A stretch of 64,000 nt of DNA from Rhizobium alarense (GCF_021555155.1 NZ_JAKGBU010000009.1:1-64000); one strand, 5' to 3'. Numbered from the stretch's first letter, positions 1 through 8,581 are shown. Numbers and translations: made by a program. Notes: generated from the sequence alone by a model not told the origin.

Positions 1-831
1 GGTAATGCCCCGCTGCGGCGCGATGAAGCGCGGAAGCGTCGTCATGATCGAGGAGCCGGTGCCGAAGGTCACCTTGCCGTCGCCGGGATTGAAGGCACCG
101 TGGCCGAAGAGCGCGGCGTGACTGTCACCAATGGCCGAGGCAATCGGGATGCCGTCCCTGAGGCCCGGCACGTTCTTCGTGACGCCGAAGTTCGAGGCGC
201 TGTCGCGCACCTCGGGCAGGGCGGATTTCGGCACGCCGAACAGGGCGCAGAGTTCATCGCTCCAGACCTGCCGGTTGAGATCATAGAGTTGGCTGCGGGC
301 GGCGTTGGCGGCGTCGCAGGCATGCACCGCGCCATCCGTGAAGCAATGGATGAGCCAGGCATCGATCGTGCCGAGCCGAACCGCGTGGCGTGCGGGAACG
401 CGATCGAGCAGCCACTTCATCTTGGGGCCAGGGAACATCGGATCGATGGGAAGGCCGGTAAGCGTCCGGACCCGTGCGGCATGGCCCGCCGCGATGAGGT
501 CGGCGCAGACCGACGCGCTGCGGCGGCATTGCCAACTCACCACCGGGCCGAGCGGTTTTCCCGTTGCGGCGTCCCAGACAGTGACGGATTCACGCTGGTT
601 GGAGATCGCGATACCGAGAATGTCGACGGCAGGTCCGGCTTTCCGGCAGGCGACAATCGCCTCCTGCACGGATTCCCAGATGCGCAGCGGGTTCTGTTCG
701 ACCCAGCCGGGCTGCGGGTGTTCGATGCCGACCGGAGAGGAGCCGCGCGACAGGATTTCGCCGGCCGTGGAAACCAGCACGGCCTTGGAATTCGTGGTGC
801 CCTGGTCGATGGCGAGAATGGCGGTCGTCAT
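1..831 (-). CDS. FGGY-family carbohydrate kinase (3' end outside window)
   Basis: The protein begins MTTAILAIDQGTTNSKAVLV, the phosphate-1 loop (DQGTTNSK) of FGGY sugar kinases such as glycerol, xylulose and erythritol kinases. Only the first 277 residues are inside the window, ending after a GTGSSIMT-like phosphate-2 segment. The family transfers phosphate from ATP to a sugar or polyol in the cytoplasm. It lies about 80 bp downstream of the split transketolase genes on the same strand, so it probably supplies a phosphorylated ketose to them. The substrate cannot be read from the sequence; xylulose, apulose or erythrulose would all fit. The truncation is the window edge, not a mutation. Confidence 0.9.
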   Translation of the reverse strand, partial: MTTAILAIDQGTTNSKAVLVSTAGEILSRGSSPVGIEHPQPGWVEQNPLRIWESVQEAIVACRKAGPAVDILGIAISNQRESVTVWDAATGKPLGPVVSWQCRRSASVCADLIAAGHAARVRTLTGLPIDPMFPGPKMKWLLDRVPARHAVRLGTIDAWLIHCFTDGAVHACDAANAARSQLYDLNRQVWSDELCALFGVPKSALPEVRDSASNFGVTKNVPGLRDGIPIASAIGDSHAALFGHGAFNPGDGKVTFGTGSSIMTTLPRFIAPQRGIT

Positions 832-912
832 GGCGGCTCCGGCAGGCAGGAATTGGGGGCGCGGCACCAGGGAGGATTTGCCGCGCCCGGCACGGGATCT
901 GTACACGTCATA

Positions 913-1884
913 TCAGACGCGTGACGATTTCCGTGCAATCAACGCGGCAGCCGCCTCGGCGATGGCGGCGGGGGCCATGCCGAATTCGTCGAGCAGGAAC
1001 TCGGCCGAACCGGTGGGGGCGAAGACGCCCGGAACACCCAGGATCTTCATCGGTACGGGCGATTCCGCGACAACGACTTCGGCAATGGCCGAACCGAGAC
1101 CGCCGAAGGTGGAGTGCTCTTCCGCTGTCAAAATGGCGCCGGTTTCGCGCGCCGCAGCCGTCACCGCTTCGGCGTCGATCGGGCGGACCGTCGCCATGTT
1201 CAGCACGCGTGCCTCGATCCCCTTTGCGGCCAGAAGGGCAGCGGCCTTCAACACGCGGTGGGTAAGCGTGCCATTGGCAACCAGCGTGATTGCATCGCCG
1301 TCACGCATCAGGTTGGCCTTGCCGAGTTCGAATTTGTGTCCGGCCGGCAGAAGGTCAGGTACACCGACGCGCGACAGCCGCAGGAAGACCGGGCCCTCGT
1401 GCGCGGCGGCCCATTCCACGGCCGCCGCCGTCTCGATCGAATCGCACGGTGCGATCACCGGCAGGTTGGGCAGCACGCGGAGCCAGGCAAAATCCTCGAT
1501 GGAATGGTGCGTCGGCCCAAGCTCGCCATAGGCCATGCCGGAGGAAATGCCGATCAGCTTCACGTTGGCGTTGGAATAGGCGATGTCGGCCTTGATCTGC
1601 TCCAGCGACCGGCCGGTCAGGAAGCAGGCGGCACCGCAGACGAAGGGCAGCAGGCCGCCATTGGCAAGACCGGCGCCCACGCCCACCATGTTCTGTTCGG
1701 CGATGCCGACATTGACGAGCCGTTCAGGCCATCTGGACTTGAAGCCGCCCAGCTTGGATGAGCCGACCGAGTCGTTGCAGACGGCGACGATCCTGGGGTT
1801 GTCGGCGCCGAGGCGTTCCAGGACGGCAACGAAGGCGTCGCGGCAGTCATGCAGCTTGGGAGATGGTGTCACGGCATTCATCAC
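913..1884 (-). CDS. Transketolase, C-terminal subunit (split transketolase)
   Basis: The 323-residue product matches the pyrimidine-binding and C-terminal domains of transketolase. Visible features are VGIAEQNMVGVGAGLA near residue 60, with the glutamate that activates thiamine diphosphate, then GPTHHSIEDFAWLR, and a C-terminal domain with EEHSTFGGLGSA. It overlaps the upstream N-terminal subunit gene by 4 bp (ATGA), so the two halves are co-translated. With that subunit it should form a heteromeric enzyme moving a ketol unit between sugar phosphates. Two-subunit enzymes are common in catabolic loci and include apulose-4-phosphate transketolase (AptAB). That specific assignment is a hypothesis based on context only. 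Confidence 0.93.
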   Translation of the reverse strand: MMNAVTPSPKLHDCRDAFVAVLERLGADNPRIVAVCNDSVGSSKLGGFKSRWPERLVNVGIAEQNMVGVGAGLANGGLLPFVCGAACFLTGRSLEQIKADIAYSNANVKLIGISSGMAYGELGPTHHSIEDFAWLRVLPNLPVIAPCDSIETAAAVEWAAAHEGPVFLRLSRVGVPDLLPAGHKFELGKANLMRDGDAITLVANGTLTHRVLKAAALLAAKGIEARVLNMATVRPIDAEAVTAAARETGAILTAEEHSTFGGLGSAIAEVVVAESPVPMKILGVPGVFAPTGSAEFLLDEFGMAPAAIAEAAAALIARKSSRV

Positions 1885-2690
1885 AGGGCCTCCGAAAGCT
1901 CAGCCACGGCAATCTTGTACTGTTCGGCGTCGGGCACCTTGTGGTGCCAGTCGACCTTGTCCTGCATGAAGGAAATGCCGTGGCCCTTGTTGGTGTGCGC
2001 GACAATGCAGTGCGGCCGGCCGGGGCGCCGTTCCAGAGCCGGTACGATCTCGTCCATCGCGTTGCCGTTGATCTCGGTGACATCCCAGCCGAAGGCAGCC
2101 AGCTTGGCCGGGAAGGGCGCGAGATTGTTGGTGTCCTTCAGCGCGGCGCCCTGCTGGAAGCGGTTGTGGTCGATGATGAGCGTCAGGTTGTCGAGGCGGA
2201 ATTGCGCGGCGGCGGCGATAGCCTCCCAGTTCGATCCTTCCTGCATTTCCCCGTCACCGGTCATGACGTAGGTGTGGTATTTCGCGTCCGTCAGCTTCGC
2301 GGCTTTGGCCATGCCGACGGCAACCGGCAGGCCGTGACCGAGCGGGCCGGTATTGGTTTCGACGCCCGGAACCTTGTTGCAGTTCGGGTGTCCGTTCAGG
2401 CGCGAATGCGGCTTCAGGAACGTGCCGATCTCCTCCTCCGGCAGGAACCCGCGCTTGGCGAGGGTCACGTAGAGCGCGAGTGCCACATGGCCCTTCGAAA
2501 GCACGAAGCGGTCGCGGTCCGGATGTCTGGGTTGGTCGGGCCAGATGCGCAGCACCCGAAAATAGAGCGCCGTCAGAATGTCGATGGCGGACATCTCCCC
2601 GCCGATATGGCCGGCGCCGGCTTCGAAAACCGCTTGCAGATCGCGAAGGCGGATCTGTTGAGCGATACGGTCGAGATCGTTCGGCTGCAT
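1881..2690 (-). CDS. Transketolase, N-terminal subunit (split transketolase)
   Basis: The 269-residue product is the thiamine-diphosphate-binding half. It shows GHIGGEMSAIDILTALYF near the N-terminus and a GDGEMQEGSNWEA...DHNRFQQ stretch typical of the Mg/ThDP motif (GDG followed by N). I chose the ATG at 2690 because a GAGGA ribosome-binding site lies just upstream. A more upstream in-frame ATG at 2708 sits inside a palindrome and promoter-like region. It is the first gene of a minus-strand operon (tktN, tktC, kinase) that diverges from the sugar ABC transporter genes. Confidence 0.93.
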   Translation of the reverse strand: MQPNDLDRIAQQIRLRDLQAVFEAGAGHIGGEMSAIDILTALYFRVLRIWPDQPRHPDRDRFVLSKGHVALALYVTLAKRGFLPEEEIGTFLKPHSRLNGHPNCNKVPGVETNTGPLGHGLPVAVGMAKAAKLTDAKYHTYVMTGDGEMQEGSNWEAIAAAAQFRLDNLTLIIDHNRFQQGAALKDTNNLAPFPAKLAAFGWDVTEINGNAMDEIVPALERRPGRPHCIVAHTNKGHGISFMQDKVDWHHKVPDAEQYKIAVAELSEAL

Positions 2691-2703
2691 GAAATCCTCA
2701 TGA

Positions 2704-2735
2704 TGCATAATTATACAGTCATCTATATACTTGCA
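2704..2735. promoter_or_regulatory. Imperfect palindrome, candidate operator of the divergent sugar locus
   Basis: A 32-bp AT-rich dyad with the symmetric pattern TGCA-N4-TATA-N-A ... T-N-TATA-N4-TGCA lies directly upstream of the split transketolase start. It is in the only intergenic space of the divergent locus, where a regulator would be expected to act on one or both operons. No regulator gene for this locus is inside the window. The symmetry is seen in the sequence; the operator role is inferred. Confidence 0.4.
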
Positions 2736-2799
2736 TGAGGTTTGGGCAAGTCAAGGGGAAAAGCCGCCTGCCGTGTGAAAATTACCCGAATTCGCCGTA

Positions 2800-2829
2800 T
2801 TGACACATCATGGATGGATCGGTTACGAA
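2800..2829 (+). promoter_or_regulatory. Putative sigma-70 promoter of the sugar ABC operon
   Basis: TTGACA at 2800-2805 is a perfect -35 hexamer. TACGAA lies 18 bp downstream at 2824-2829 as a weak -10. The first gene starts at 2899 after a GGGAGGAG ribosome-binding site, which leaves a leader of about 60 bases. Confidence 0.45.
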
Positions 2830-2898
2830 TTTACAGACGGTAATGAATATTTATGCGTATTGCCCATTGGGACACTGGGCTGACCGGGAGGAGCATTC

Positions 2899-3873
2899 AT
2901 GCTGGCTGCAGCGAAGGAGAAACAAGGGGTTGCGGGCGGAATGCTTCCCTCGTTGCGCGGAGCCACGGGGCCGCTGATCGGCCTCATCGTGCTGTGCCTT
3001 TTCCTTACCTTCGCGACGGACAGATTCCTTTCGGTCCGGAATTTCCTCAATGTGCTCGATCAGATAACGGTGCTGGGCGTCATGGCCGTGGGCATGACGC
3101 TGGTCATCCTGATCGGAGGCATCGACCTTGCGGTCGGCTCGGTCATGGCGCTGGCGATGATGGTGCTCGGCTACCTCAACGTCGTGGTCGGCGTGCCGAT
3201 GGGGATCGCCATTCCGCTGGCCCTCGTCGTGGCCGCGCTGAACGGCCTGGTGGCGGGCCTGCTCATAACGCGCTTCAACGTGCCGGCCTTCATCGCCACG
3301 CTCGCCATGATGTCGATCGCGCGCGGCCTGGCGAACATGATCACCGACGGCCAGCAGATCATCGGCTTTCCCGCCTGGTTCAACACGATGGCAATCGTGC
3401 GTTTCGGCGGCTTTCTGACCTTGACGGTAGCCGTGATGCTGGTGGTCTTCGCCGTCGGCCTTCTCTACCAGCGCTACCGTCACGGCGGGCGCGTGCTCTA
3501 TGCCATCGGCGGCAATGCGGAAGTGGCGCGACTTGCAGGTATCAACGTCCAGCGGGCAACCGTGCTCGTCTATGTCGTATGCAGCTTTCTGGCCGGCCTT
3601 TCCGGCATGGTGCTCGCGGCGCGTCTCGACTCGGTCCAGCCGTCGTCCGGCGTCTCCTACGAACTTGACGCGATTGCGGCGGTCGTCATTGGCGGTACCT
3701 CTCTTTCGGGCGGCACGGGCGGCATCGGCGGCACCATCATCGGCGTGCTGATCATCGGCGTCCTGCGCAACGGCCTCAACCTGCTCAGCGTCTCCCCGTT
3801 CATGCAGCAAGTCATCATCGGCGCCGTCATCGTGCTCGCCGTCACTGCGGAAACCTACCGCAAGCGAAAGTAA
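2899..3873 (+). CDS. Sugar ABC transporter permease (RbsC-like)
   Basis: This 324-residue hydrophobic protein has about 8-10 membrane helices and the BPD_transp_2 pattern of ribose/xylose-type permeases. Examples are GMTLVILIGGIDLAVGSVMA in the first third, and AVVIGGTSLSGGTGGIGGT near residue 270, the usual site of contact with the ATPase. GGGAGGAG precedes the ATG. It is first in the order permease, binding protein, ATPase, SDR. The family forms the inner-membrane pore of CUT2 sugar importers. The cargo is probably the polyol or sugar used by the kinase and transketolase genes. Confidence 0.95.
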   Translation: MLAAAKEKQGVAGGMLPSLRGATGPLIGLIVLCLFLTFATDRFLSVRNFLNVLDQITVLGVMAVGMTLVILIGGIDLAVGSVMALAMMVLGYLNVVVGVPMGIAIPLALVVAALNGLVAGLLITRFNVPAFIATLAMMSIARGLANMITDGQQIIGFPAWFNTMAIVRFGGFLTLTVAVMLVVFAVGLLYQRYRHGGRVLYAIGGNAEVARLAGINVQRATVLVYVVCSFLAGLSGMVLAARLDSVQPSSGVSYELDAIAAVVIGGTSLSGGTGGIGGTIIGVLIIGVLRNGLNLLSVSPFMQQVIIGAVIVLAVTAETYRKRK

Positions 3874-4001
3874 CGGAATTTCTTCCCGGCGGCGGAGGCG
3901 TCGGCGGGGGCTGAAAACGGTCGGCAATGGTGCGGACCGGCAAAAGGGAGGTGGCGTCCTGCGCAGGCAGGCCGCACACCAGGAAACTCGGAGGAAAAAT
4001 C

Positions 4002-4940
4002 ATGAAACGTTCCAAACTGCTGATGGCGGCAACTGCGGCCGCGATCCTCGCATCGCCGTTCGGCGCATCCGCCGCAGAGGTCAAGACGATCGGCCTTGCC
4101 GTTCCGAACCTCCAGGCCGACTTCTTCAACCAGATCAAGCTCGGCGTGGAAAAGTACGCAAAGGAGAAAGGCCTCGAGGTCATCGTCGTCGATGCGAAGA
4201 ACGACACTGCCACGCAGGTTAGCCAGGTGCAGGACCTGATGACCCAGGGTATCGACGCATTCATCTACATTCCCGCCGGCGCGGCAGCAGCGGCGGTGCC
4301 GACGCGCCTTGCCCGCGAAGCCGGCATTCCGGTGATCAACGTCGATCGCGTTCCGGAAGGCGCGCCGGGCGACACTTTCATCGCCGGCGAGAGCGTCGAA
4401 TCTGCCTACGCCGTCTGCAAGCACATCATCGAAAAGGCCGGCGGCTCGGGCAAGATGGCGATCATCCATGGCCAGAAGGGCACCACGCCGGAAGTCGACC
4501 GCTTCACCGGATGCAAGCGCGCCATCGACGAGACCCCGGGCGTCGAGCTCGTCGACCAGCAGTGGAGCAACATGTGGTCGGCCGACGAGGGTTTCTCGAT
4601 CGCCCAGAACATGCTGCAGGCAAACCCCGACATCACGATCATCTTCGGGCAGGCCGACGGCCTGGCGATGGGCGCGGCCAAGGCGATGGACGTTGCCAAC
4701 CTCTCCGACAAGGTCATCATCGGCGGCTATGACGGCGACGTCTCGGCGCTGGAATACCTCGCCAAGTGCAAGGGCCCGTTCATCGCCACCGCGACGCAGA
4801 GCACGCAGAAGATGGGCGTGCTTGCCGTCGAATCCGCGCTTGCCGTCGCCGCCGGCCAGAAAGTCGAAGAGCGCCAGACGCCGAACGCCGTGCTGACGAC
4901 CTGCGAGAACGCGCCGGAATTCGTGAAGAGCCATCCGTAA
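4002..4940 (+). CDS. Periplasmic sugar-binding protein (RbsB/Peripla_BP_4 family)
   Basis: The 312-residue protein starts with a classical Sec signal peptide (MKRSKLLMAATAAAILAS, cleavage near ASA-AEV). It then shows the fold of ribose-type binding proteins: IGLAVPNLQADFFNQIKLGV, a QVQDLMTQGIDAFIY segment and IIGGYDGD near residue 245. I chose the ATG at 4002 because of the GGAGG at 3990 and because it places the signal peptide at the N-terminus. It captures the sugar in the periplasm for the permease and ATPase encoded on either side. Ligand unknown. Confidence 0.95.
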   Translation: MKRSKLLMAATAAAILASPFGASAAEVKTIGLAVPNLQADFFNQIKLGVEKYAKEKGLEVIVVDAKNDTATQVSQVQDLMTQGIDAFIYIPAGAAAAAVPTRLAREAGIPVINVDRVPEGAPGDTFIAGESVESAYAVCKHIIEKAGGSGKMAIIHGQKGTTPEVDRFTGCKRAIDETPGVELVDQQWSNMWSADEGFSIAQNMLQANPDITIIFGQADGLAMGAAKAMDVANLSDKVIIGGYDGDVSALEYLAKCKGPFIATATQSTQKMGVLAVESALAVAAGQKVEERQTPNAVLTTCENAPEFVKSHP

Positions 4941-4971
4941 CCCGGCTCGATACCCGAAAGGCAGCAGCGCC

Positions 4972-6459
4972 ATGACGATCCGCTCTCCCATCCTGTCGCT
5001 CCGTGGAATCCAGAAATCCTACGGTCCGATCAAGGTTCTCCATGGTGTCGATCTCGACATCCATCCGGGAGAGGTCGTGGCGCTGCTCGGCGAAAACGGT
5101 GCCGGAAAATCGACCCTGTCGAACATCATTTCCGGCGCCGTCCGGCCCTCCGCAGGGGAGATGGTCTGGCTTGGCAAGACGTATGCCCCGGCCAATCCCC
5201 GCGCCGCGATGGACGAGGGCGTGGGCATGATCCATCAGGAACTGAAGCTGCTGCCGAAGCTCTCCATCGCGGAGAATGTCTTCGTGGGTCGTTATCCCAT
5301 GAGGTCCGGCCGTATCGATCGCAAGGCGATGGAGGAGCGGGCACGCAGCGGTCTCAAGCGGCTCGGGCTCGACATTTCGCCCGATCGCCTCGTCGAGGGG
5401 CTTTCGACGGGAAAACAGCAGCTCATCGAGATCGCCAAGGCCCTGACGCTCAACGCGCGCCTGCTCATCCTGGACGAGCCGACCGCGGCACTTGGCGGCG
5501 AGGAGACGCAGCTCCTCTTCCAGCAGATCGAGCGGCTGAAGTCGGAAGGTGTCGGCATCGTCTACATCTCGCACCGCCTGGAGGAAATCCGCCAGATTGC
5601 CGACCGCATCGTCGTCATGCGCGACGGCGCCAAAGTGCAACAGTTCGATACCGGCGACGTGCCGATCCGCACCATCGTCGAGGCCATGGTCGGGCGTTCC
5701 CTCGAGCGCATGTTCCCGGCGCTTCCGAGGCCGACGGAGGAGGTGGCGCTGGAGGTGCGGAACCTTTCATCGCCGTCCAGGGCGTTCCGCGACATCAGTT
5801 TTTCCGTCCGAAAGGGCGAGGTGTTCGGCATTGCAGGCCTCATGGGCGCCGGCCGGACGGAACTTGTGCGCGCCGTTACCGGCGCCGATCCCGTTTCCGG
5901 AGGCGAGGTCCTGCTGCACGGCAAGCCCATTACGCCGCGTTCACCCATCGATGCGATCCGCAATGGCATCGTTCTCGTCCCGGAAGACCGCAAGCTGCAG
6001 GGCGTGGTGCTCGATCATTCGATTGCGGAAAATATCGGCTACGCCAATCTCGGAGAGATCGCCCGCACAGGCTGGCTTTCGTCCCGCCGTATCCAGCAGT
6101 TCGCTGAGGACTATATCAGGAAGTTCGGGGTCAAGGGCCGTGGCGGGCAGAAAGCCGGCGAGCTTTCCGGCGGCAACCAGCAAAAGGTCGTGCTCGCAAA
6201 ATGGCTGGCGCGCAAGCCGCAGGTCGTGGTGCTGGATGAGCCGACGCGTGGCATCGACGTCGGCGCCCGCTCGTCGATCTACGATCTCATCATGGACCTC
6301 GCGCGCGCGGGTGTTGCGGTGATCGTGGTCAGCTCGGACCTCGAGGAAGTGCTCGGCGTCTCCAGCCGTATCATGGTCATGGCACAGGGCAAGCAGGCCG
6401 GCATCCTGGACCGCGAGGACGCCAACGACGTCTCGGTCATGGAACTGGCAACGATCTGA
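4972..6459 (+). CDS. Sugar ABC transporter ATP-binding protein (RbsA-like, two ABC domains)
   Basis: The 495-residue protein has two ABC cassettes in tandem, as in RbsA, XylG and MglA. The N-terminal cassette has Walker A GENGAGKST (residues 40-48), a signature LSTGKQQ and Walker B LLILDEPT. The C-terminal cassette has the family's degenerate Walker A (GLMGAGRTE) but a good LSGGNQQK signature and VVVLDEPTRGID. It powers import by the preceding permease and binding protein. It follows the binding-protein gene by about 30 bp. Confidence 0.95.
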   Translation: MTIRSPILSLRGIQKSYGPIKVLHGVDLDIHPGEVVALLGENGAGKSTLSNIISGAVRPSAGEMVWLGKTYAPANPRAAMDEGVGMIHQELKLLPKLSIAENVFVGRYPMRSGRIDRKAMEERARSGLKRLGLDISPDRLVEGLSTGKQQLIEIAKALTLNARLLILDEPTAALGGEETQLLFQQIERLKSEGVGIVYISHRLEEIRQIADRIVVMRDGAKVQQFDTGDVPIRTIVEAMVGRSLERMFPALPRPTEEVALEVRNLSSPSRAFRDISFSVRKGEVFGIAGLMGAGRTELVRAVTGADPVSGGEVLLHGKPITPRSPIDAIRNGIVLVPEDRKLQGVVLDHSIAENIGYANLGEIARTGWLSSRRIQQFAEDYIRKFGVKGRGGQKAGELSGGNQQKVVLAKWLARKPQVVVLDEPTRGIDVGARSSIYDLIMDLARAGVAVIVVSSDLEEVLGVSSRIMVMAQGKQAGILDREDANDVSVMELATI

Positions 6460-6476
6460 ACAGGGAACGATCCACT

Positions 6477-7265
6477 ATGACTGATATCATGCTCAACGCG
6501 CCGACATTGTTCGATCTTTCCAGCAACGTCGCTCTCGTGACGGGTGCGGGCAGCGGCATCGGCCAGCGCATCGCAATGGGCCTCGCCCAGTGCGGCGCGG
6601 ACGTCGCTCTGCTCGACCGTCGCACCGATGATGGCCTTGCGAAAACGGCTGACTTCATCGCGCGGGCAGGGCGGCGCAGCATCCAGATCGCCGCGGACGT
6701 TACCAGCGGCGCGGCGCTCAACGATGCGGTTGTCCGTACCGAGGCAGAGCTCGGCCCGCTGACACTCGCCGTCAACGCCGCCGGCATCGCCAATGCCAAT
6801 CCGGCGGAGGAGATGGAGGAAAGCCAGTTCCAGACGATGATGGACGTCAACCTGAAGGGCGTTTTCCTCTCCTGCCAGGCGGAAGCGCGCGCCATGCTGA
6901 AGTCAGGCCGCGGATCGATCGTCAACATCGCCTCCATGTCCGGCGTCATCGTCAACCGAGGCCTGAGCCAGTGCCATTACAACGCTTCCAAAGCCGGCGT
7001 GATCCACATGTCGAAATCGATGGCGATGGAATGGGTCGGGCGCGGCATCCGGGTGAACACGATCAGCCCGGGCTACACGGCAACGCCGATGAACACCCGG
7101 CCCGAAATGGTGCACCAGACGAAACTCTTCGAGGAGCAGACGCCGATGCAGCGCATGGCAAGCGTCGACGAAATGGTCGGACCGGCCGTTTTCCTGTTGT
7201 CGGACGCGGCGAGCTACGTGACCGGTGTGGATCTGCTCGTCGATGGCGGTTTCTGCTGCTGGTGA
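6477..7265 (+). CDS. SDR-family dehydrogenase, probable polyol/sugar dehydrogenase
   Basis: The 262-residue short-chain dehydrogenase has the cofactor motif TGAGSGIG (residues 22-29), NAAG, an active-site serine region (NIASMSG), the catalytic pair Y168/K172 (YNASK), and a C-terminal VDGGF. It is the last gene of the sugar import operon, 17 bp after the ATPase. A likely role is NAD(P)-dependent oxidation of an imported sugar alcohol to a ketose for the FGGY kinase. The family covers xylitol, arabinitol, threitol and gluconate enzymes, so the exact substrate is open. Confidence 0.9.
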   Translation: MTDIMLNAPTLFDLSSNVALVTGAGSGIGQRIAMGLAQCGADVALLDRRTDDGLAKTADFIARAGRRSIQIAADVTSGAALNDAVVRTEAELGPLTLAVNAAGIANANPAEEMEESQFQTMMDVNLKGVFLSCQAEARAMLKSGRGSIVNIASMSGVIVNRGLSQCHYNASKAGVIHMSKSMAMEWVGRGIRVNTISPGYTATPMNTRPEMVHQTKLFEEQTPMQRMASVDEMVGPAVFLLSDAASYVTGVDLLVDGGFCCW

Positions 7266-7292
7266 TATTGCGAGGCCGATGGAAGCCGGCCC

Positions 7293-7321
7293 TTGCATTC
7301 TACCGCGGGAATTCCTTACTT
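7293..7321 (+). promoter_or_regulatory. Putative promoter of the ribB riboswitch leader
   Basis: TTGCAT (7293-7298), a 17-bp spacer and TTACTT (7316-7321) lie immediately upstream of the FMN aptamer. They would start transcription close to its 5' end. Both hexamers are weak, but the position is right. Confidence 0.35.
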
Positions 7322-7326
7322 ACGTC

Positions 7327-7466
7327 TGTTCTCAGGGCGGGGTGAAACTCCCCACCGGCGGTATCCGGAGCGATCCGGGAGCCCGCGAGCGCTTCCACGC
7401 AGGTGGAAGGTCAGCAGACCCGGTGCGATGCCGGGGCCGACGGTCACAGTCCGGATGGAAGAGGGC
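7327..7466 (+). promoter_or_regulatory. FMN riboswitch (RFN element)
   Basis: The conserved blocks of the RFN aptamer are present in order: TCTCAGGGCGGGGTGAAA, CCCCACCGGCGGTA, AGCCCGCGAGCG, GGTCAGCAGACCCGGTG, CCGACGGTCACAGTCCGGATG and GAAGAGGGCA. The aptamer binds flavin mononucleotide and turns off downstream expression. The distance of about 90 bases to the ribB start and the lack of a clear U-tract hairpin favour translational control, but the expression platform is not resolved. Confidence 0.95.
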
Positions 7467-7557
7467 ATGTCTGTACGCCGCCTTACCGGGTGGTTGCGGA
7501 CCTGTTCGCCCAAGGGATTGATGATGTCCGATAGCGGCACCCTTGAAAGGCAATGGA

Positions 7558-8193
7558 ATGGCAATCTCGAAAATTGAAGACGCAATCGCCGCCCTGGCGC
7601 GGGGCGAGATGATCGTGGTCGTTGACGATGAGGATCGCGAGAACGAAGGCGACATCGTCGTCGCCTCGGACTGCGTAACCCCGGAAACGATCGCCTTCAT
7701 GATGAAACACGCCCGCGGGCTGATCTGCGTCGCGATGCAGGGCGAACGCCTCGACGCGCTCGGCATCCCGCTGATGGTGCCGCAGAACACCGAGCTTCAC
7801 AAAACCGCCTTCACTGTCTCCGTCGACTATCTGCCGGGAACCACGACCGGCATTTCCGCGGCCGACCGCGCTACGACTGTCCGGGCTCTGATGGATTCTA
7901 CAGCGCGGCCGGCCGATTTCGCCCGGCCCGGGCACGTCTTTCCCCTGCGCGCCCATCCGATGGGCGTGCGCGGGCGCCCCGGCCACACGGAAGCCGCGGT
8001 GGACCTCGCCCGTCTCGCCGGAAAATCCGCCTCCGGCGTGATCTGCGAAGTCGCCAATGACGACGGAACGATGGCCCGGCTACCCGAGCTTCTGGTGTTT
8101 GCTGAAGCGCACCAAATCCTGCTGATCACCATCTCGGACCTCGTTCTGTACCTCGGGAGCCGGGAGCCCGCCGACGCAGCGCAAGCGGCTTGA
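7558..8193 (+). CDS. ribB: 3,4-dihydroxy-2-butanone 4-phosphate synthase
   Basis: The 211-residue product has the RibB signature DDEDRENEGD (residues 23-32), TAFTVSVD, TGISAADRATT and the late RPGHTEAAVDLARLAG segment. Length is close to E. coli RibB, and no GTP cyclohydrolase II domain is fused. It converts ribulose 5-phosphate to dihydroxybutanone phosphate and formate, the four-carbon precursor of riboflavin. The ATG at 7558 is preceded by AAGG with good spacing; an upstream in-frame TTG at 7543 is less likely. It stands alone behind an FMN riboswitch, which indicates feedback control by FMN. Confidence 0.96.
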   Translation: MAISKIEDAIAALARGEMIVVVDDEDRENEGDIVVASDCVTPETIAFMMKHARGLICVAMQGERLDALGIPLMVPQNTELHKTAFTVSVDYLPGTTTGISAADRATTVRALMDSTARPADFARPGHVFPLRAHPMGVRGRPGHTEAAVDLARLAGKSASGVICEVANDDGTMARLPELLVFAEAHQILLITISDLVLYLGSREPADAAQAA

Positions 8194-8488
8194 CCCACGG
8201 GAGGTCGATTCCATCGCGGGCGTGGACATTCCTTCGAATATCGCTTTCGCCCGCGGTGTTCGCATCGTCGTCGATGGTCCGGGCCGTACCGCCGGATTTG
8301 TGGCGACAGGCTCAGGCAGGTCATCTCAGGCGCCTGCCGTCCACGCCTCTGGACGATTGACAGGAGCCGGGCGCTGGTCCGCCCGCCTCCGGTTTCCCGC
8401 CTCCGGATTGTGTCCTTCCGCGATGTTGCCAAGGCCCTGAACACCAGGTCGAGGGGCGTGCCTTTCTGGGATGCCGCCTCTCCGCCAC
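8194..8488. other. Intergenic region without a supported gene
   Basis: The 388 bp between ribB and the next transporter operon contain no reading frame with a ribosome-binding site or recognisable protein similarity. The first 295 bp are GC-rich like coding DNA. The last 90 bp become AT-rich and hold the promoter and operator-like repeats described separately. Confidence 0.5.
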
Positions 8489-8546
8489 ATTGAACGCTGA
8501 TTCAATATGTATTGACTCGCCGTTCAAAATCTCCCTAGCTTGAACG
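8489..8546 (+). promoter_or_regulatory. Two inverted repeats around the promoter of the Pot-type operon
   Basis: ATTGAA-N6-TTCAAT (8489-8506) and CGTTCAA-N12-TTGAACG (8521-8546) are exact inverted repeats sharing the TTGAA core. A -35-like TTGACT (8512-8517) lies between them, and a -10-like CTAGCT (8535-8540) falls inside the second repeat. A repressor bound there would block RNA polymerase. The repeats are visible; the regulator is unknown. Confidence 0.5.
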
Positions 8547-8581
8547 ATCAAAATCCAGGATGAACCACTGGAGGGGAGAAC

